Source: Adiantum capillus-veneris | Lineage: Eukaryota > Streptophyta > Polypodiopsida > Polypodiales > Pteridaceae | NCBI GenBank assembly: GCA_014529385.2 | Contig: CM043962.1 | Coordinates: forward strand, 35,927,598-35,991,597 | DNA length: 64,000 bases | Direction of reading: 5' to 3' | Part shown: positions 12,113 to 23,223 of the stretch, piece after piece | How the letters are laid out: the number at the start of each line of letters is the position of its first letter | Numbering within the stretch: the stretch's first letter is position 1 | Made by a program: the position numbers and the translations under genes | The notes under the pieces: generated by a model | What the model was told of the DNA's origin: nothing | The model's database searches: none | The model's input: only the letters and a program-made list of their open reading frames with translations

Positions 12113-12689
12113 TTGAAAGATTTATCATCCAATTTTTAGCGTTGTGTTTGTGGCACCAAAGCATATGCCAAACATCCAAAAACACGCATGTGCTCAATAG
12201 AAGGCTTTCTACCATGTGCTCAATAGAAGGCTTTCTATCATGCCATGCTTCATATGGAGTAATAGACTGCAAAGTTTTTATAGGACACATGTTAAGTACA
12301 TAAGTGGCACACATGATGGCCTCAAGCCAAAAAGAATGCAGCAAAGCTTGACTTTTGACCATGCATCATGCCATTTCCGTAAGTGACCTGTTTTTCCTCT
12401 CAGCAACACCATTTTGTTGAGGTGTATAAGGCATTGTACATTGGTGTTTTATCCCACGACTAGCCAGAAATGCATTGAATTCATGAGACATATACTCCCC
12501 CCCTCGATCGGAATGGAGGGTGTCCATAGTACATTTCGAGACATTTTCAACCATAGCCAGAAATTTTTTGAAGCACATAAAAAATTCAATGAAAGTCACG
12601 AAGTAAAGGTAATTACCCAAGGACGGAGTTTGCATGGGCCCACAAACATCACTATGCACAAGCTGCAACCTGCATGTGGCCCGAACTGA
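11950..12689 (-). pseudogene. Copia element 1 integrase
   Basis: Integrase inserts the DNA copy into the genome. The frame at 12,668-12,366 shows LVHSDVCGPM (first catalytic Asp), TLHSDRGGEYMSHEF (second Asp) and PYTPQQNGVAERKNRSL (catalytic Glu). It continues with frame changes as ALLHSFWLEAIMCATYVLNM and then the copia C-terminal KCIFVGYSAESKGYRLYHP at 12,132-11,950. A short duplicated sequence near 12,190-12,230 adds a further break. All three catalytic residues are present, but the frame is disrupted. Confidence 0.9.
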
Positions 12690-12877
12690 ACCATCCTTTG
12701 GAAACTTAGAACGCTACATCTTACCCAAAATACGGCCTTCACAAACATGTTTGACAGGTGCTTCAAGAGGCGGCAAAGAAGCAACCATATCAGATTTCTA
12801 CAAACGCAGCAAACTAGCAAAATTCAGATGACCAAAACGTGCATGCCAAAGTTTTGCATCTGAAATAGCCCTTGAAT

Positions 12878-13348
12878 CTACAGCAGCACTTGAAAAATTT
12901 TGTCCACACTTGTCATACAAAGTGAGCTTATACAACCCATGGCACAAAAGGCCAGATGCAACAATTTCATCACCAAAACTGAGATCCTAACTGTACATCT
13001 GTCATCCACAAATTTGACTACAAGTCCAAGTCTAGCAAGTGTGGATACAGACAAGAGATTCTTCTTGATCCCATGTACATAAAGTGCATCAACAAGTGTG
13101 AAGGAACTGCAATTTGCAGCAGCAGTAAGCACAATCTTTCCAACTCCATGAACCGGATAAGAGGCATTGTTGGCACAAGTGACTGAATTCCCATGAGGGG
13201 CAGACTCGAGAGAGGTAAACAATTCACTATGTGAGATAATGTGCTTTGTAGCACCACTATCAAAATACCACACATGTGAATCTGCAACAACTGACAAGCA
13301 TGCATCATGGACAGTAGGATTGTAAGTGCACTCTGTGCTAAAGCCCAT
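12878..13348 (-). pseudogene. Copia element 1 protease and pre-integrase region
   Basis: The aspartic protease that cuts the polyprotein is marked by VWYFDSGATKHIISHSELF (catalytic DSG intact). This is followed by NSVTCANNASYPVHGVGKIV and DALYVHGIKKNLLSVSTLAR. The frame differs by one from the Gag frame, so a frameshift near 13,340 separates them. The plus-strand remnant at 1.4-2.0 kb matches this same stretch. Confidence 0.9.
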
Positions 13349-14367
13349 TCTACATCAACATCAGCAACACAGTATCCTTTCACAGAAGACTCAACAATGG
13401 CTACATTTGTAGTGGAACCAGCATTTGCAGTGGAACCACCCTCTTTCTTCTTAGCCTCTTTGGCCTTCAACTTAGGACAGAACTTGATCAAGTGATCATT
13501 AGCTTTACAATAATGGCAACACATATTCTTTTTTCCCTTATCACTAGAATTTCTAGATGAATTGCTGCCAGCAGAAGCATTAGGAACAGAAGTTTTGCCA
13601 CTCGCAGTAGAACCATAAGAAGTGGCGGCATTGCTGTTACCACCCTTTCTTTGAGAAGCAATAAAAGCCTGTTCAAATGCACGCTGCGTAGTTCTGTTTT
13701 TTTTGGAAAGTGACTCTTGCAACAACAATGTGCATAATGCATCAAACTTGACAACTTCAGGATTTCCTTGGGTCATCAGTCTCCAAGTACTAGCAAAAGT
13801 CTGGTAAGAATCTGGTAAGGCATCAAGAATAGTCTGCACAAGGGAACTGTCTGAAATGACTTCACCTGCAGAAATAAGTTGCTCATTAATATCCTTGACA
13901 CCAGCAAGAAAAGTGTCCATATCATCTTCCTCATGCATAATCTTCGACTCCAGATCTTTACGCAGCAAAGCAATTTTAGCCTCATTGCGGCTTGCATAAA
14001 GATCTGCTAGAATATCCCAAGCCTGTTTTGTAGATTTTGCTGAACGAATGTGAGGAGAAATGGTGAGCTTCATAGACAACACAATCAATGCATGAGCCTA
14101 CGCATCCTTTACATCCCAACGAGCTTGTTCTATAGTAGGCAAAACAACTCTAATAGCAGCAATCCTTGCAGCAAGACCTGCAACATCCTCAACATCGCCT
14201 ACATCCTTAGAACTAGGACGTACATCAATGCCCTGCACAATGTTCCAGACGCCCTTTGACACAAGAACATGTTGCATCCTATAAGCCCACATAGGGTAAT
14301 TGTCTCCATCCAACCTATCCTCAGCAACAAACATCTTGAACACATCTATGTTGTTGTTGTCAGCCAT
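13341..14367 (-). pseudogene. Copia element 1 Gag
   Basis: Capsid/nucleocapsid protein. The start chosen is the Met at 14,367 (MADNNNIDVFKMFVAEDRL), because GDNYPMWAYRMQHVLVSKGV is the usual copia Gag N-terminus. The upstream Met at 14,430 precedes a non-family sequence. One in-frame TAG follows at 14,100-14,098 (DVKDA stop), after which the same frame continues to the zinc knuckle CCHYCKANDHLIKFC (CX2CX4HX4C intact) near 13,520. A Ser/Gly/Asn-rich linker precedes the knuckle. Apart from that stop and the 3' frameshift, Gag is intact. Confidence 0.9.
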
Positions 14368-14710
14368 GGTAAATGATGCACCTGATGTGAAAACTGCCCA
14401 AAAATAGGAGAAAAGGAGCGGGAACAACACGTGCTATATAGCACAAATCGTTGAAGACTGTAAGGCACTTGTTATGCAGAAAACGGCACTAACAGGATTT
14501 CTGCACAAAATGACAAAATTGCATGTGCAGGCCTGCCTGTAGTGGAAACGGAGGCCGAAATGAGCTTGAATCAAAAAATTGAGCAGACCAAGATTTATGA
14601 GCTAGCTCGAAATATTTGTCGACCTGCGAATGCTTGCCAAAGCTCACTGAAATTGGAGAAAGTGAGCAGGCGTGTACTGGAGCTGCTGACGACTGAGCAC
14701 GGAGGATGCA

Positions 14711-14726
14711 ACCTGCTCTGATACCA
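14711..14726 (-). other. Primer binding site (initiator tRNA-Met), copia element 1
   Basis: The minus strand next to the 5' LTR reads TGGTATCAGAGCAGGT, complementary to the 3' end of plant initiator tRNA-Met, the usual copia primer. Two bases separate it from the LTR. Confidence 0.92.
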
Positions 14727-14728
14727 AT

Positions 14729-14955
14729 TGTTGGAATTAGGGTTGCAGAGAAACACACACAGCTTGGAGAAGATGAAGGAAGCTCAAGGCACACAATAGA
14801 GAGTGTGTAACTTAGTATGCAATGGAAACATAGATAGCCCTAGAGTGATGGGCGTATATACAATGCTCGGGGGAGAAAACCTCCTAAAGAGGGAAAAAAT
14901 GCCCCGGCGGTCCTAGTATGTTCACACACATCACTACCACATGTATATAGTAACA
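14729..14955 (-). repeat. Copia element 1, 5' LTR
   Basis: TG...CA ends on the plus strand (TGTTGGAATT to ATAGTAACA). It pairs with 8,903-9,129 over the full 227 bp. Confidence 0.93.
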
Positions 14956-14960
14956 CTAAG

Positions 14961-15660
14961 AATGTTGCAACCCTATAGCTTCCACAATTTGGGCTAAGGT
15001 ATTTTCAAGCAACAGTTTTTTCCTCCTAACAAATGTGAGGGCAGAGCCGCTGGTGAACTCTTCTTCCAATTGGAGAAGTTTGATAAATGTTTTTAGTGCA
15101 TGGGAATGGATAGTTGCGTGACTAATCAGGTCCACTCGTCCATGATTGACAACCTTAGTCAATCCCCACTTACCACTTCGCACTCACACATGATTGTTTT
15201 GTTTCCTAATTACGACAACATGTGTTTTAACATTTAAAATAATGGATTCCTTTTTAGCTTTTCGACACAATAATTCATTAAGATAAATCATTGAAATCAA
15301 CATTGAAAATGGTCTTTTAGAAAACAAACATCTTTAGACTTAAGACCAGGTACCGTCACTTATATTTTGCCTTGAAAATCTTGACACGTACTCCACTTGT
15401 TGCAAGCACACATATACATGGGTTGAAACAAAGAGCACCCTTCCTTATTTATAAACAATGTGGAAACCCATCACCCAAAAGTTTGGGGTGCCTATACGCT
15501 AAACTAGTTGCCCATACAATCGGGCGGTTTTCCTAGGAGAAAAATGGTATCCTAAGTAGTATCCACAAACATACACATGTAGGAGGTACAAACTCCACGT
15601 ACATGGGGGAAACCGACTCATCCATGGTTGACCAGCCATCGTTACTCATCACTTGAAGTG
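14961..15660. other. Unassigned sequence, right flank of copia element 1
   Basis: No coding motif found. The minus-strand frame at 15,183-14,956 has no recognisable domain and ends at the element boundary. Confidence 0.35.
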
Positions 15661-15868
15661 AAAATATTCCAAGGAATCAAAGACGTCTTGAGACAAGTTG
15701 TCTTAAAGACGACCAGTCATTCTTTCCTAAGTCAACCATTCTTGGAAGAGTCTTCCGTTTCTTGAAAATATTCCAAGGAATTGGAGGTGTCTTGAGACAA
15801 GCTATCTTAAAGATGACCAGTCATTCTTTCCTAAGTCAATCATTCTTGGAAGAGTCTTCCGTTTCGGC
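15661..15868. repeat. Two-copy tandem repeat, 104-bp period
   Basis: AAAATATTCCAAGGAAT starts at 15,661 and again at 15,765. The two copies run through the same GGAAGAGTCTTCCGTTTC end and differ at about ten positions. Confidence 0.9.
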
Positions 15869-15939
15869 CAGTTTTTACTTTTCCTAAGTCCTTAGTCCCT
15901 CTTTACGTATGTAATGTTAATATTTAAAGAAAACTTAAA

Positions 15940-16131
15940 TTATTCAAACTTAATTATAACAAAGACCCACCTGGAACTGATCAAACAATTGTTGTAGCAC
16001 CGGGGATTGAGCACTCTCATTAGTAGGCCTACTACTAGGTCTGACTTCGTCTTGTGTGACGCTCTAGCTCTTTTAGGAACACTATTCTCATCATAAGATG
16101 GAGGATTGACTCGGGTCCTTTTTGGTGCCAT
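15940..16131 (-). pseudogene. Possible Gag N-terminus (MAPKRTR ORF)
   Basis: From the Met at 16,131 the minus strand reads MAPKRTRVNPPSYDENSVPK, a basic start of the kind seen in gypsy Gag proteins. A shift to another frame after about residue 26 gives SRPTNESAQSPVLQQLFDQF, which looks more like Gag than the frame as read. A single-base change may therefore have broken it. It lies downstream of a long AT-rich leader and a minus-strand TATA box. Assignment to Gag is an inference, and the rest of such an element is not visible before 14,961. Confidence 0.35.
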
Positions 16132-16559
16132 GACTTCTTATCCCTATAAAAAGGATGTTTATTTATTATATAAATCATCTAAAATTGACTCAACCTCTGT
16201 ATTCAATCTAATTCCTCTTTTTAACTCAATCAAGATTAAATTTGGAGTCTTAGATGGCAATTTCTTGACCTAGTAATTTCTTATCTACTTATATAGGTAA
16301 GATAACTTTTCCATAGCTTCCCTAAGGGTTTTCTAAGCTCTCTTAATTTTCTTATAAATTTCTACATCTTTTACTTAATTTCTTGTCTATTCTAATCTTG
16401 AAATTTGCTTATTTTTAGCTTAATATTTTTGATAGTAGATTCTATTTATCCTAATTAATATTTAGATAAAAATAAGGCTTTTGATCAATTATAGTTACTT
16501 AAACTAACTAAGTAAGTATGTTATAATTATCACAAGTAGATATTGATATTTCATAACTC
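16132..16559. other. AT-rich noncoding sequence
   Basis: Lies between the MAPKRTR frame and the 150-bp repeats. No motif found. Confidence 0.4.
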
Positions 16560-17450
16560 TAGTAATTACCTTGTAAATATCCAAATTAGTTACCTAATTG
16601 TCCCTTTTTATTTTTAGCTAAAATCAATCTGTTTAGGAATTAAATAGCTAAATTAACTTTATGACCTTAATCTAATTATCACGGCTTACTTATGATGTAT
16701 ACTAACTCTTATAAATAACATATAGTTATTTAACTTGATTAGATAATTTTATCTATTTAATTTTAGCTAAAATTAATATATTTTGACCTAGATAAATAGC
16801 TAGATTACTTTTTTAACCTTAAGATAATTACCATGGCCTACCTATGATGAAAAATAACTTTGATGAGTAGCACATAATTATCTAACTTAATAAGCTAATT
16901 TCGTCCTTTTAATTTTACCTAGAACTAGTCTGTTTTGGCTTAGATATATAGCTAAATTAATTTTTTGACCTTAAGATAATTATCACAGATTAATTATATT
17001 GTAAAACAACTTTGATAAATAGCACATAATTATCTAACTTAACTAGTTAATTTACCCCTTTTAATTTTTATTAGAATTAATTTTTTGACTTAGATAAATA
17101 GCTTAGTTAAATTTTTAAACTTAAAATAATTATCAAGCTTACTTACAATGTAAAATAAATTTGATAAATAGCACATAATTATCTAACTTAATTAGCTAAC
17201 TTCCTCCTTTTAGTTTTAGCTAGAATTAGTCTATTTTGACTTAGATAAATAGCTAATTAATTTTTTTTACCTTAAGATAACTATCACGGTTTACTTATAA
17301 TTGAAATAATTGTAATACATATCACATAATCATATAATTTAGTTTACTAATTTCTCTCTCTAATTTGTGATTAAAAACATCTAACTTCAATCTAATTAAA
17401 TACTTAGACTATTTTTTTTGTTACTGAGGTAATTACCTTGTGTTCCTAAT
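16560..17450. repeat. AT-rich degenerate tandem repeat, about 150-bp period
   Basis: A block resembling AGCACATAATTATCTAACTT recurs at about 16,718, 16,867, 17,020, 17,166 and 17,317 (spacing 146-153 bp). Each is followed by a T-rich run, then TTAGCTAGAATTAGTCT-like and GACTTAGATAAATAGCTAA-like sequence, and ends in CCTTAAGATAATTATCA. About six decayed units are present. There is no coding potential. Confidence 0.8.
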
Positions 17451-17960
17451 AGTACTTCATAGCTTTGATCATTAGCTTAGGATTATTTAAGTTAATTAAG
17501 TAGATTTCCTATCAGCTTTGTGATTAAAAAAGCTAATTTTTTTAATTAATTACAAAAACTAATTATGGTCTAATACAGTTTTGATAATTATCTTATATTA
17601 ATATAAGTTCAATTAGTATAATTATCCTTAATTTAAGACTAAAAATATTAATTTCAACCTAATATGGATTAATAATTAATTAGATTAATATCTCTAATAT
17701 TAATCTAAGTAATCAATAGAATATTAAGACTTAAGAGAGTAATTTTTGTAAAGAGATTTAATCTTCTTAGTTAATTAGATTAATTAAGAAAATAGAGTTA
17801 ATTTAGCATAATTTTGCTAATTTAAAAGAGATTGGACTAATTGCCGTTGATAATCAGCTAGAGTTCTTGCTCTCTAGTGATTTTTGAGTAAAGTTTTCTC
17901 TAGGTGAGAGAGAAATGGCCAGGTCTTCGAGTCTAAGTGAGAATGAGAGGCCTAGGGCCC

Positions 17961-17968
17961 TATTTATA
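17961..17968 (-). promoter_or_regulatory. TATA box, minus strand
   Basis: The minus strand reads AACTATAAATAGGGCCC, a near-ideal plant TATA box. Transcription would start about 30 bp on (near 17,930) and run through the AT-rich repeats towards the MAPKRTR frame. A position inside a 5' LTR is likely but the LTR edges are not resolved. Confidence 0.5.
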
Positions 17969-19640
17969 GTTTTTCGAGGCATACACTGGCTCTCTCTGGC
18001 TACAACTAACAGTTCCCAGCTACTGCAGCAGCCCCCATCCTCAAGAAGGTGCCATCTGCTGCTAAATCAGTGCCTGATAGCTCCTGCAATCTCCTTCCAT
18101 AGCCTGCCTGATTAGAAAATCAACCCTGCCATTTTTTTGCTATTTTTATAAATATATGGGAGGTCTTAGTAAAAGTCTATGCTTAAATGATTACTGCAAC
18201 CATTCAATTTTTCTTTACAAATTAATCTACATTGAATCTTTTGGACGGACTAGCGGAGTCAGTTTTTGTCCAAATTTAGTTTTGAAAATTTCTAGCCCTG
18301 GGTTTCTTGTGCCTAAAATTCTAGAAATACCATTTTTAATTTCTTTGTTTGTATGACCAATGCTTTCTTTTAAATCTTTGAGCTCATTCCCAATAGGTAA
18401 AAAGGTGGAAACCTTACAGATGATGCCTGTGAAGTTTGGTGGCAAATGAACGCCTTGCTTGGCTTTGAGGGCCAAAAGACACTTTCCGTGTCCGAATCCT
18501 AACTTGATGTTTTGGTCCACTTTTTGGTGATAAATTTGGGAGGAGGTTATATGGGCTTGTAAACATACTTGAGACATAACTTCTCATGAAGTTTTGTGCC
18601 GTTTTAGTGGTCCATTCCCTATAAACTTCTGTAGTGCCAGAAGAGGTTAGGTTTTTTCCAGTTGAAATAATCCTGCATTGGAGGTCATATATGTGTTCTC
18701 CTAGGTTAGGGTTAACCCCTTGTCAAGTCGTGTAGCTGTCGGGTTATGGTTGAAGCGTTACGGGTCCGTTTTGGTTTCTTTCCCGCGATGCCACATTGCC
18801 ATTTTGGGAGTTTTTTGCGACAAAGCGAGTATAGAACAAGAAGAGCATATGGTAACGAGTCTACCTCTCATGTCTGGAATCGGTCGGTGTTTTGTGTGCA
18901 TCATACAAAGTCATTGATGGTCCGTGCACTCTAGGTCTCTCAAGATCCGTCTCATTTGTGAATAGTGAAAATGAGCTAATAAGTGGGCCGAAATTAATTT
19001 ATATCGGGGTTTCTCGAGCCACTTGTTACCAAACTTGACATGTGATCCTATCTTGTTGCAAAATGCACTTTAGGATCAAAAAATTCTTCATCTAGACTCC
19101 GTTTGCTATGTTTTCAAATAATTTGTCATTTTGTCCAAAAACTGGCCAAATCAAGCTTTCACAACTTTTCTCATACTTGCACCCTGTCTTCACCATAAAC
19201 TGTCGTTCACTTACTTATCACTCCCATATTTTTATTTTGTCACTATGTTGTCATTTCACTTGCTCTTTCCATTTTTCTTTGTTTTTCTCTAGTAAATTAA
19301 CAAAATAAAAATAAAAATAGCTAACAATTTGAAAAATTTCTATAAATCAAGATAATTAGATAATAGCATAATAAACCACTATATATATATCTATCTAAAG
19401 TAATTTTGATCGGATTGCTCTATTTTCTCACTTTTTTAGCATGAAAACAACGATTTTTACATATGTACAGACACCTAGAGGCTCATCTTTGGTGTTTGTT
19501 TCTTGTTGTAACACATTAATTAAAGGTGTATATAATCGAGTTTACCAAAATTCTTGCAATCAAACACGAAAAACCCCAAAGTCATGGAAAATAGTGCTCC
19601 TTTTTACACTTGTAGTGTGTCAGGTCCACATTGAGAATGC
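17969..19640. other. Unassigned, partly LTR-like sequence
   Basis: The polypurine tract at 19,641-19,654 implies that a 3' LTR of the gypsy element lies just to its left, but its edges cannot be set because no second copy is in the window. A minus-strand frame at 18,577-18,227 (116 codons, starts MSQVCLQAHITSSQIYHQK) has no motif I recognise and I do not call it a gene. Confidence 0.35.
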
Positions 19641-19654
19641 CTCCCCCCTTCCTA
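19641..19654 (-). other. Polypurine tract of the gypsy element
   Basis: The minus strand reads AGGAAGGGGGGAG, as at the 3' ends of the related elements in this window. It marks the 3' end of the minus-strand gypsy element. The TG of the LTR is not immediately adjacent, so the junction may be altered. Confidence 0.55.
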
Positions 19655-19959
19655 GTTGAAGTCTTTCTGGATGACGGTGTATCGCCCAAGGGTATGTGCC
19701 GTGAATATGAATCAACAATGTGCTAATGCTGGCCATGTAATGCAGCCCTATATGCATATTCAGACAATGCATGGAAAAATTAATGATGTGTATGCGAAAG
19801 GTATAAGCACGAGGCTTATTGGCATTCAATGTTGAAGTTTCCTATGAAAGTATGCCTATGGTGAGAGCGGTGAAACAATAATCTCTTCAATTTTTTTGCT
19901 TTGTCTTTGATAGACAATAGAGCTGGTGAAATTATTTGGCTGTGAGTCACCTCTATAGT

Positions 19960-20322
19960 TATGGTTGTTTGTCATTCACGTATCAAAATCGGAGCTGGGT
20001 GGTTATTCTTAAGAACCCAATTTTTTTGAATTGTGCATATGCCCAGATTGAAACATGCTTATGGTTGTATTTTCAAAGCGTGTACTTCATGGATTTCCTT
20101 GGGTTCTTGTTTTGGAATCCAATTTTTTGCAAGCTTACTTTGGGCGATAAGTAATTGCTTGGGTACCCATATTTGCTTAAGGAGAAACTTTGGTTTCAGC
20201 TTGTAGCTTGTAGTGAAGGTTGGTGGAGAGATATCTTTGGATTTACTTTGTTTAAACCTTGTGACCTGATCCTTTATGATAGATATCTGCTTGATAGATT
20301 TGGTGGGCAAACTAAGTGGCAT
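19960..20322 (-). pseudogene. WVPK-motif tail of the gypsy element
   Basis: Read from 20,322: KQIWVPKQLLIAQSKLAK, then NWIPKQEPKE. After a stop, the minus strand near 20,010 reads NWVLKNNHPAP. These are spaced copies of a W-V/I-P-K motif in basic sequence. The non-autonomous element at 53-58 kb carries the same motif (YKWVPKTSV, LRWIPKQLLEAQG, IWVPKRKVY, LVWVPKKERF). Function is unknown; the basic, tryptophan-bearing repeats would suit nucleic-acid or protein binding, but that is speculation. It follows the PR-like frame with a frameshift. Confidence 0.6.
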
Positions 20323-20375
20323 TCGTCATGGTGCGCTGTCGTGAATTCCCATTGATTGTTTCTTACCCATTGAAC

Positions 20376-21011
20376 TCACGTCCCTAGGGAAGAGTGCTTG
20401 CTACAATGACTTGATTTCCTTGCATTGTTGGCTCGTTGTTGGTCTCTTTGGAATACATTGTTGGACAATGGTGGTTTGTAAGGGTTGCTTACCTTATCTG
20501 TCGAGTGCATTACTAATGATTTGTTTGTAGCTACAGTAGAAAAAGGAACTTGTTGTTTTCCTGAAGCAAATTCGATGTTGAATATATTGTAGCTCCAGTC
20601 AAGTTGTACATTATATCTTCTCTGCCAAGGTTGCCTGAGAAATAAAGGATGTTGTTTGGGCTTATCTTCTACCACATAAAATTTATACGAATAGACATAT
20701 TGGTTAACCTATACTAGGAGCACTGTCCAACCCATTACCTTGATTGAGTGCTCTAAATAAATGTGGAGATTTTGTTTTGTATGGTGTAATTGATTGTCAA
20801 GTTGGAGTTTCTTGTAAAGGCTATAGGAGATCATGTTACCTTGAGCACCTGAATCAAGCATTGCCATCACCTCCACTAGATTGCATCCTAGTTTCATAGC
20901 AATTGTGGGATCCTGCATGTTCTCAATTTCAAAGGCTGTTACTTTAATGGCATTAATCTTTATGGGATGCCCATGTTGTAGTTGTTGTTGAAGAAGCCTC
21001 CATTTTGCTAT
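20376..21011 (-). pseudogene. Second retropepsin-like domain downstream of integrase
   Basis: In the same reading frame as the integrase C-terminus, after one TGA, the minus strand reads IAKWRLLQQQLQHGHPIKIN, then VEVMAMLDSGAQGNMISYSL. LDSG is an aspartic-protease catalytic motif, and GAQGNMIS resembles the usual GAQ.N.IS. After a further in-frame stop (20,709) come FYVVEDKPKQHPLFLRQPWQ and YNVQLDWSYNIFNIEF, like the LGRPW and DW features at the end of retropepsins. The element's ordinary protease lies at 25.5-25.0 kb, so this is a second one in an unusual position. It could be a genuine extra module or a fused piece of another element. Confidence 0.65.
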
Positions 21012-22166
21012 TCATTCCTTGGGCTCTGCTTGTGCTTCTGCAAAAATATGTTGTTTTTCGTGGGTCCATTTCTTTTCCTTGTGGATTCTCAGAAGTATAC
21101 TCGGGGTTAGTGGTAGATGAAACTTTTTTAGCCAACATCCACTAATCCAATTGGACATTTCTTCACCATCCAATGTAGCAACCTTGACGGCCCCGCTTGG
21201 TGATAAATATTTGATCACAAAGGGTCCCATCCCTTGCATTTAAAGTTTCCTATCATGTTTTTTTAAAGTGTAAATCAGGACATAATCGCTTGTTTTAAAT
21301 TATTTTGATCGTACATGCTTATCAAAAAACTCTGTTTGCCTTTGTTTATGTGCATAGATGGAAGAGCCTACTCCTTTTAAGAAAAGCTCATCTAGCCTTT
21401 CAAGGTCATCTATTTGTGAAGACATTTCATGGCATGTCCACTCTAGTTGTTTGGCTACTCTTAGTGTTGGTGTTGGAATTAGGAATTCCATAGGCAATAT
21501 AGCATTAAGGTCAAACACCATTTTGTACGGTGTCGTTCCAATTGAGGCTTTATAAGAAATTCTATAAGCCCATAGTGTTGAATGTTCAAAGACTATTTTG
21601 GTTAAGACTATACATAGAGTCTTATTTGTAGCTTCTGCCTGTCCATTAGCCTATGGGTGGTATGGAGCATACTTTTTATGAACCACCATGAACTCATCAA
21701 GACGGTTTTGAATTGTTTCATTAATAAAATGTGTGCCCAAATCACTGAGAATTTCTATAGGTAGACCATATCTAACAAAGACATTTTTATATAGAAATTG
21801 TGCAGTAGTCTTGACATCAGCTTTTTGCATAGCTTTGGCTTCAACCTACTTAATGAGATAATCCATGGCTACAATGATATCTTGGGTATGTGTTTTGTGA
21901 GTGGGGGGTGAAATTGGTCCCACAAAGTCTACTCCCCACTTAGCAAAAGCTCTAGCTCCCATCATCGGCCATAAGGGCATCTCATCCCGTTTTACTAGCA
22001 CTTTGGTGCGTTGATAAGAGTCACATCGTCTTGTATATTTTTCCACATCCATATGTAATATTGGCCACCATATTTCAGTGGTGAGAACAATTTTTGTTGT
22101 CTTTTCCCCTGAGAAATGGCCTCCAATTATTCCTTCATGTGCTTGCTCAAGGATTGGAATGTACAT
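21012..22166 (-). pseudogene. Gypsy integrase
   Basis: An H2C2-like zinc region is visible as EQAHEGIIGGHF ... RRCDSYQRTK, where the second Cys is Tyr. The core starts at KWGVDFVGPI (first catalytic Asp), then YGLPIEILSDLGTHF (second Asp) and YAPYHP-stop-ANGQAEATNK (Glu region), where a Gln or Lys codon has become TAG. The C-terminal part is GMGPFVIKYLSPSGAVKVATL then MSNWISGCWLKKFH, a form typical of plant gypsy integrases. The frame is the same from 22,166 to 21,012 but holds several stops. Confidence 0.88.
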
Positions 22167-22659
22167 GATTTCCGTTGCGCATAGCCTAAGCTATTTATTC
22201 TTTCCTCGTTTATAAAGTTGGTTTTCAATCAAAGTGAAGTCATGAGCTTCTATTTCTATTGCCCTCTACCGTGGTCTGGTGGTATTTTCAAGAAATGTTT
22301 GCGTTTCCAAGAAGTCAACAATGTATTGACTCCATTCTGGTGTAGCTGTTATTTGAAACAGTGTCGCGTGTTATACTGGTGGATTTGATCTGCATTTGGC
22401 ACAACTAGTTATATAATAATGAACATCAACACACATATGCACTCCCAATTGTCTCTCATGTGTTTGTTTTTGTGAATGATCAATGAAATGTTAAGTCTTG
22501 ATTATGTGCTTCTAGAAAGTAGGCATCGTATTCCTCTGGATTTATGCACACTCATAGAATACCATCGGAGCCTAGATGATATAAACGTCTATCAATCAAC
22601 TAAAAGTTTTTTGCTTACTGAATCATTCATATTTTATGATGGTCAATCTTGTCAAATTT

Positions 22660-23223
22660 TCAGTCGTGTGATAGAAGGCTTACTATCTCTTGGGACCACT
22701 TAGGTACCATTTCTACATTGAAGAGATATGCATCTAGGAGATCATCATCCACTCCCTCTAGAGCTTCTCCATTTGGAAATCTAGAAAGGTGATCTTCTTG
22801 AAGATGCATCTTTCCCTTTTTAACCACTTCAGTAAGTTCGAACTCAAGCAATATGATGAACCATCTTACAATTTTCTCTGTATTGCATGGTTTGTTGACA
22901 AAGTATAAGAGGGCTTGATGGTTCATGAGAAACACAAACTTATTTGCGAGGAGATAATGCCAAAATTTCTTAACATCATAAATCATTCCAAGCACCTTTC
23001 TTTCGGTGGTGTAGTTCTTTTCAGCACTGTTGAGTTGTCGGCTAGCATAGCATACTGGGAAATCCATAGTTTTGTCTCCTGGTTGAGCCAAAATACATCC
23101 TATAGCAAATGGAGACGCATTAATATGAACGTGAAAGATTTTTTCCCAATAGGGTGCTTTTAATACTGGAGCGGATATGAGAGCATCATTTAATTTCTTA
23201 AATGATTCTTTACACTCATCCAT
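22660..23223 (-). pseudogene. Gypsy RNase H
   Basis: Continuous over 187 codons: SFKKLNDALISAPVLKAPYW, FHVHINASPFAIGCILAQPG, ASRQLNSAEKNYTTERKVLG, FLMNHQALLYFVNKP and EDHLSRFPNG. In active enzymes the first motif is HVDAS and the third is TDHQAL; here both Asp residues are Asn (HINAS, MNHQAL), so the enzyme would be inactive even if made. The Glu in the second motif is kept (TERKVLG). The frame differs from that of the reverse transcriptase. Confidence 0.88.

Larger units (their letters stand above)
8898..14960 (-). mobile_element. Copia element 1: complete but decayed Ty1/copia retrotransposon
   Basis: Both ends are defined. A 227-bp LTR lies at each end (8,903-9,129 and 14,729-14,955), flanked by the same 5 bp, CTAAG (8,898-8,902 and 14,956-14,960). 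The minus strand carries a tRNA-iMet primer site next to the 14.7-kb LTR, so that is the 5' LTR. Domain order on the minus strand is Gag with zinc knuckle, protease, integrase, reverse transcriptase, RNase H, which is the copia order. By eye the LTRs differ at about 16 of 227 positions (about 7%), so the insertion is old. The 3' LTR ends in TA instead of CA. Stops and frameshifts break the polyprotein, and one part of pol is duplicated. Confidence 0.95.

Noticed and set aside
18227-18577. 116-codon minus-strand frame as a gene
   Set aside because: No recognisable motif, no promoter, and overlapping plus-strand frames of similar length; probably LTR or intergenic.
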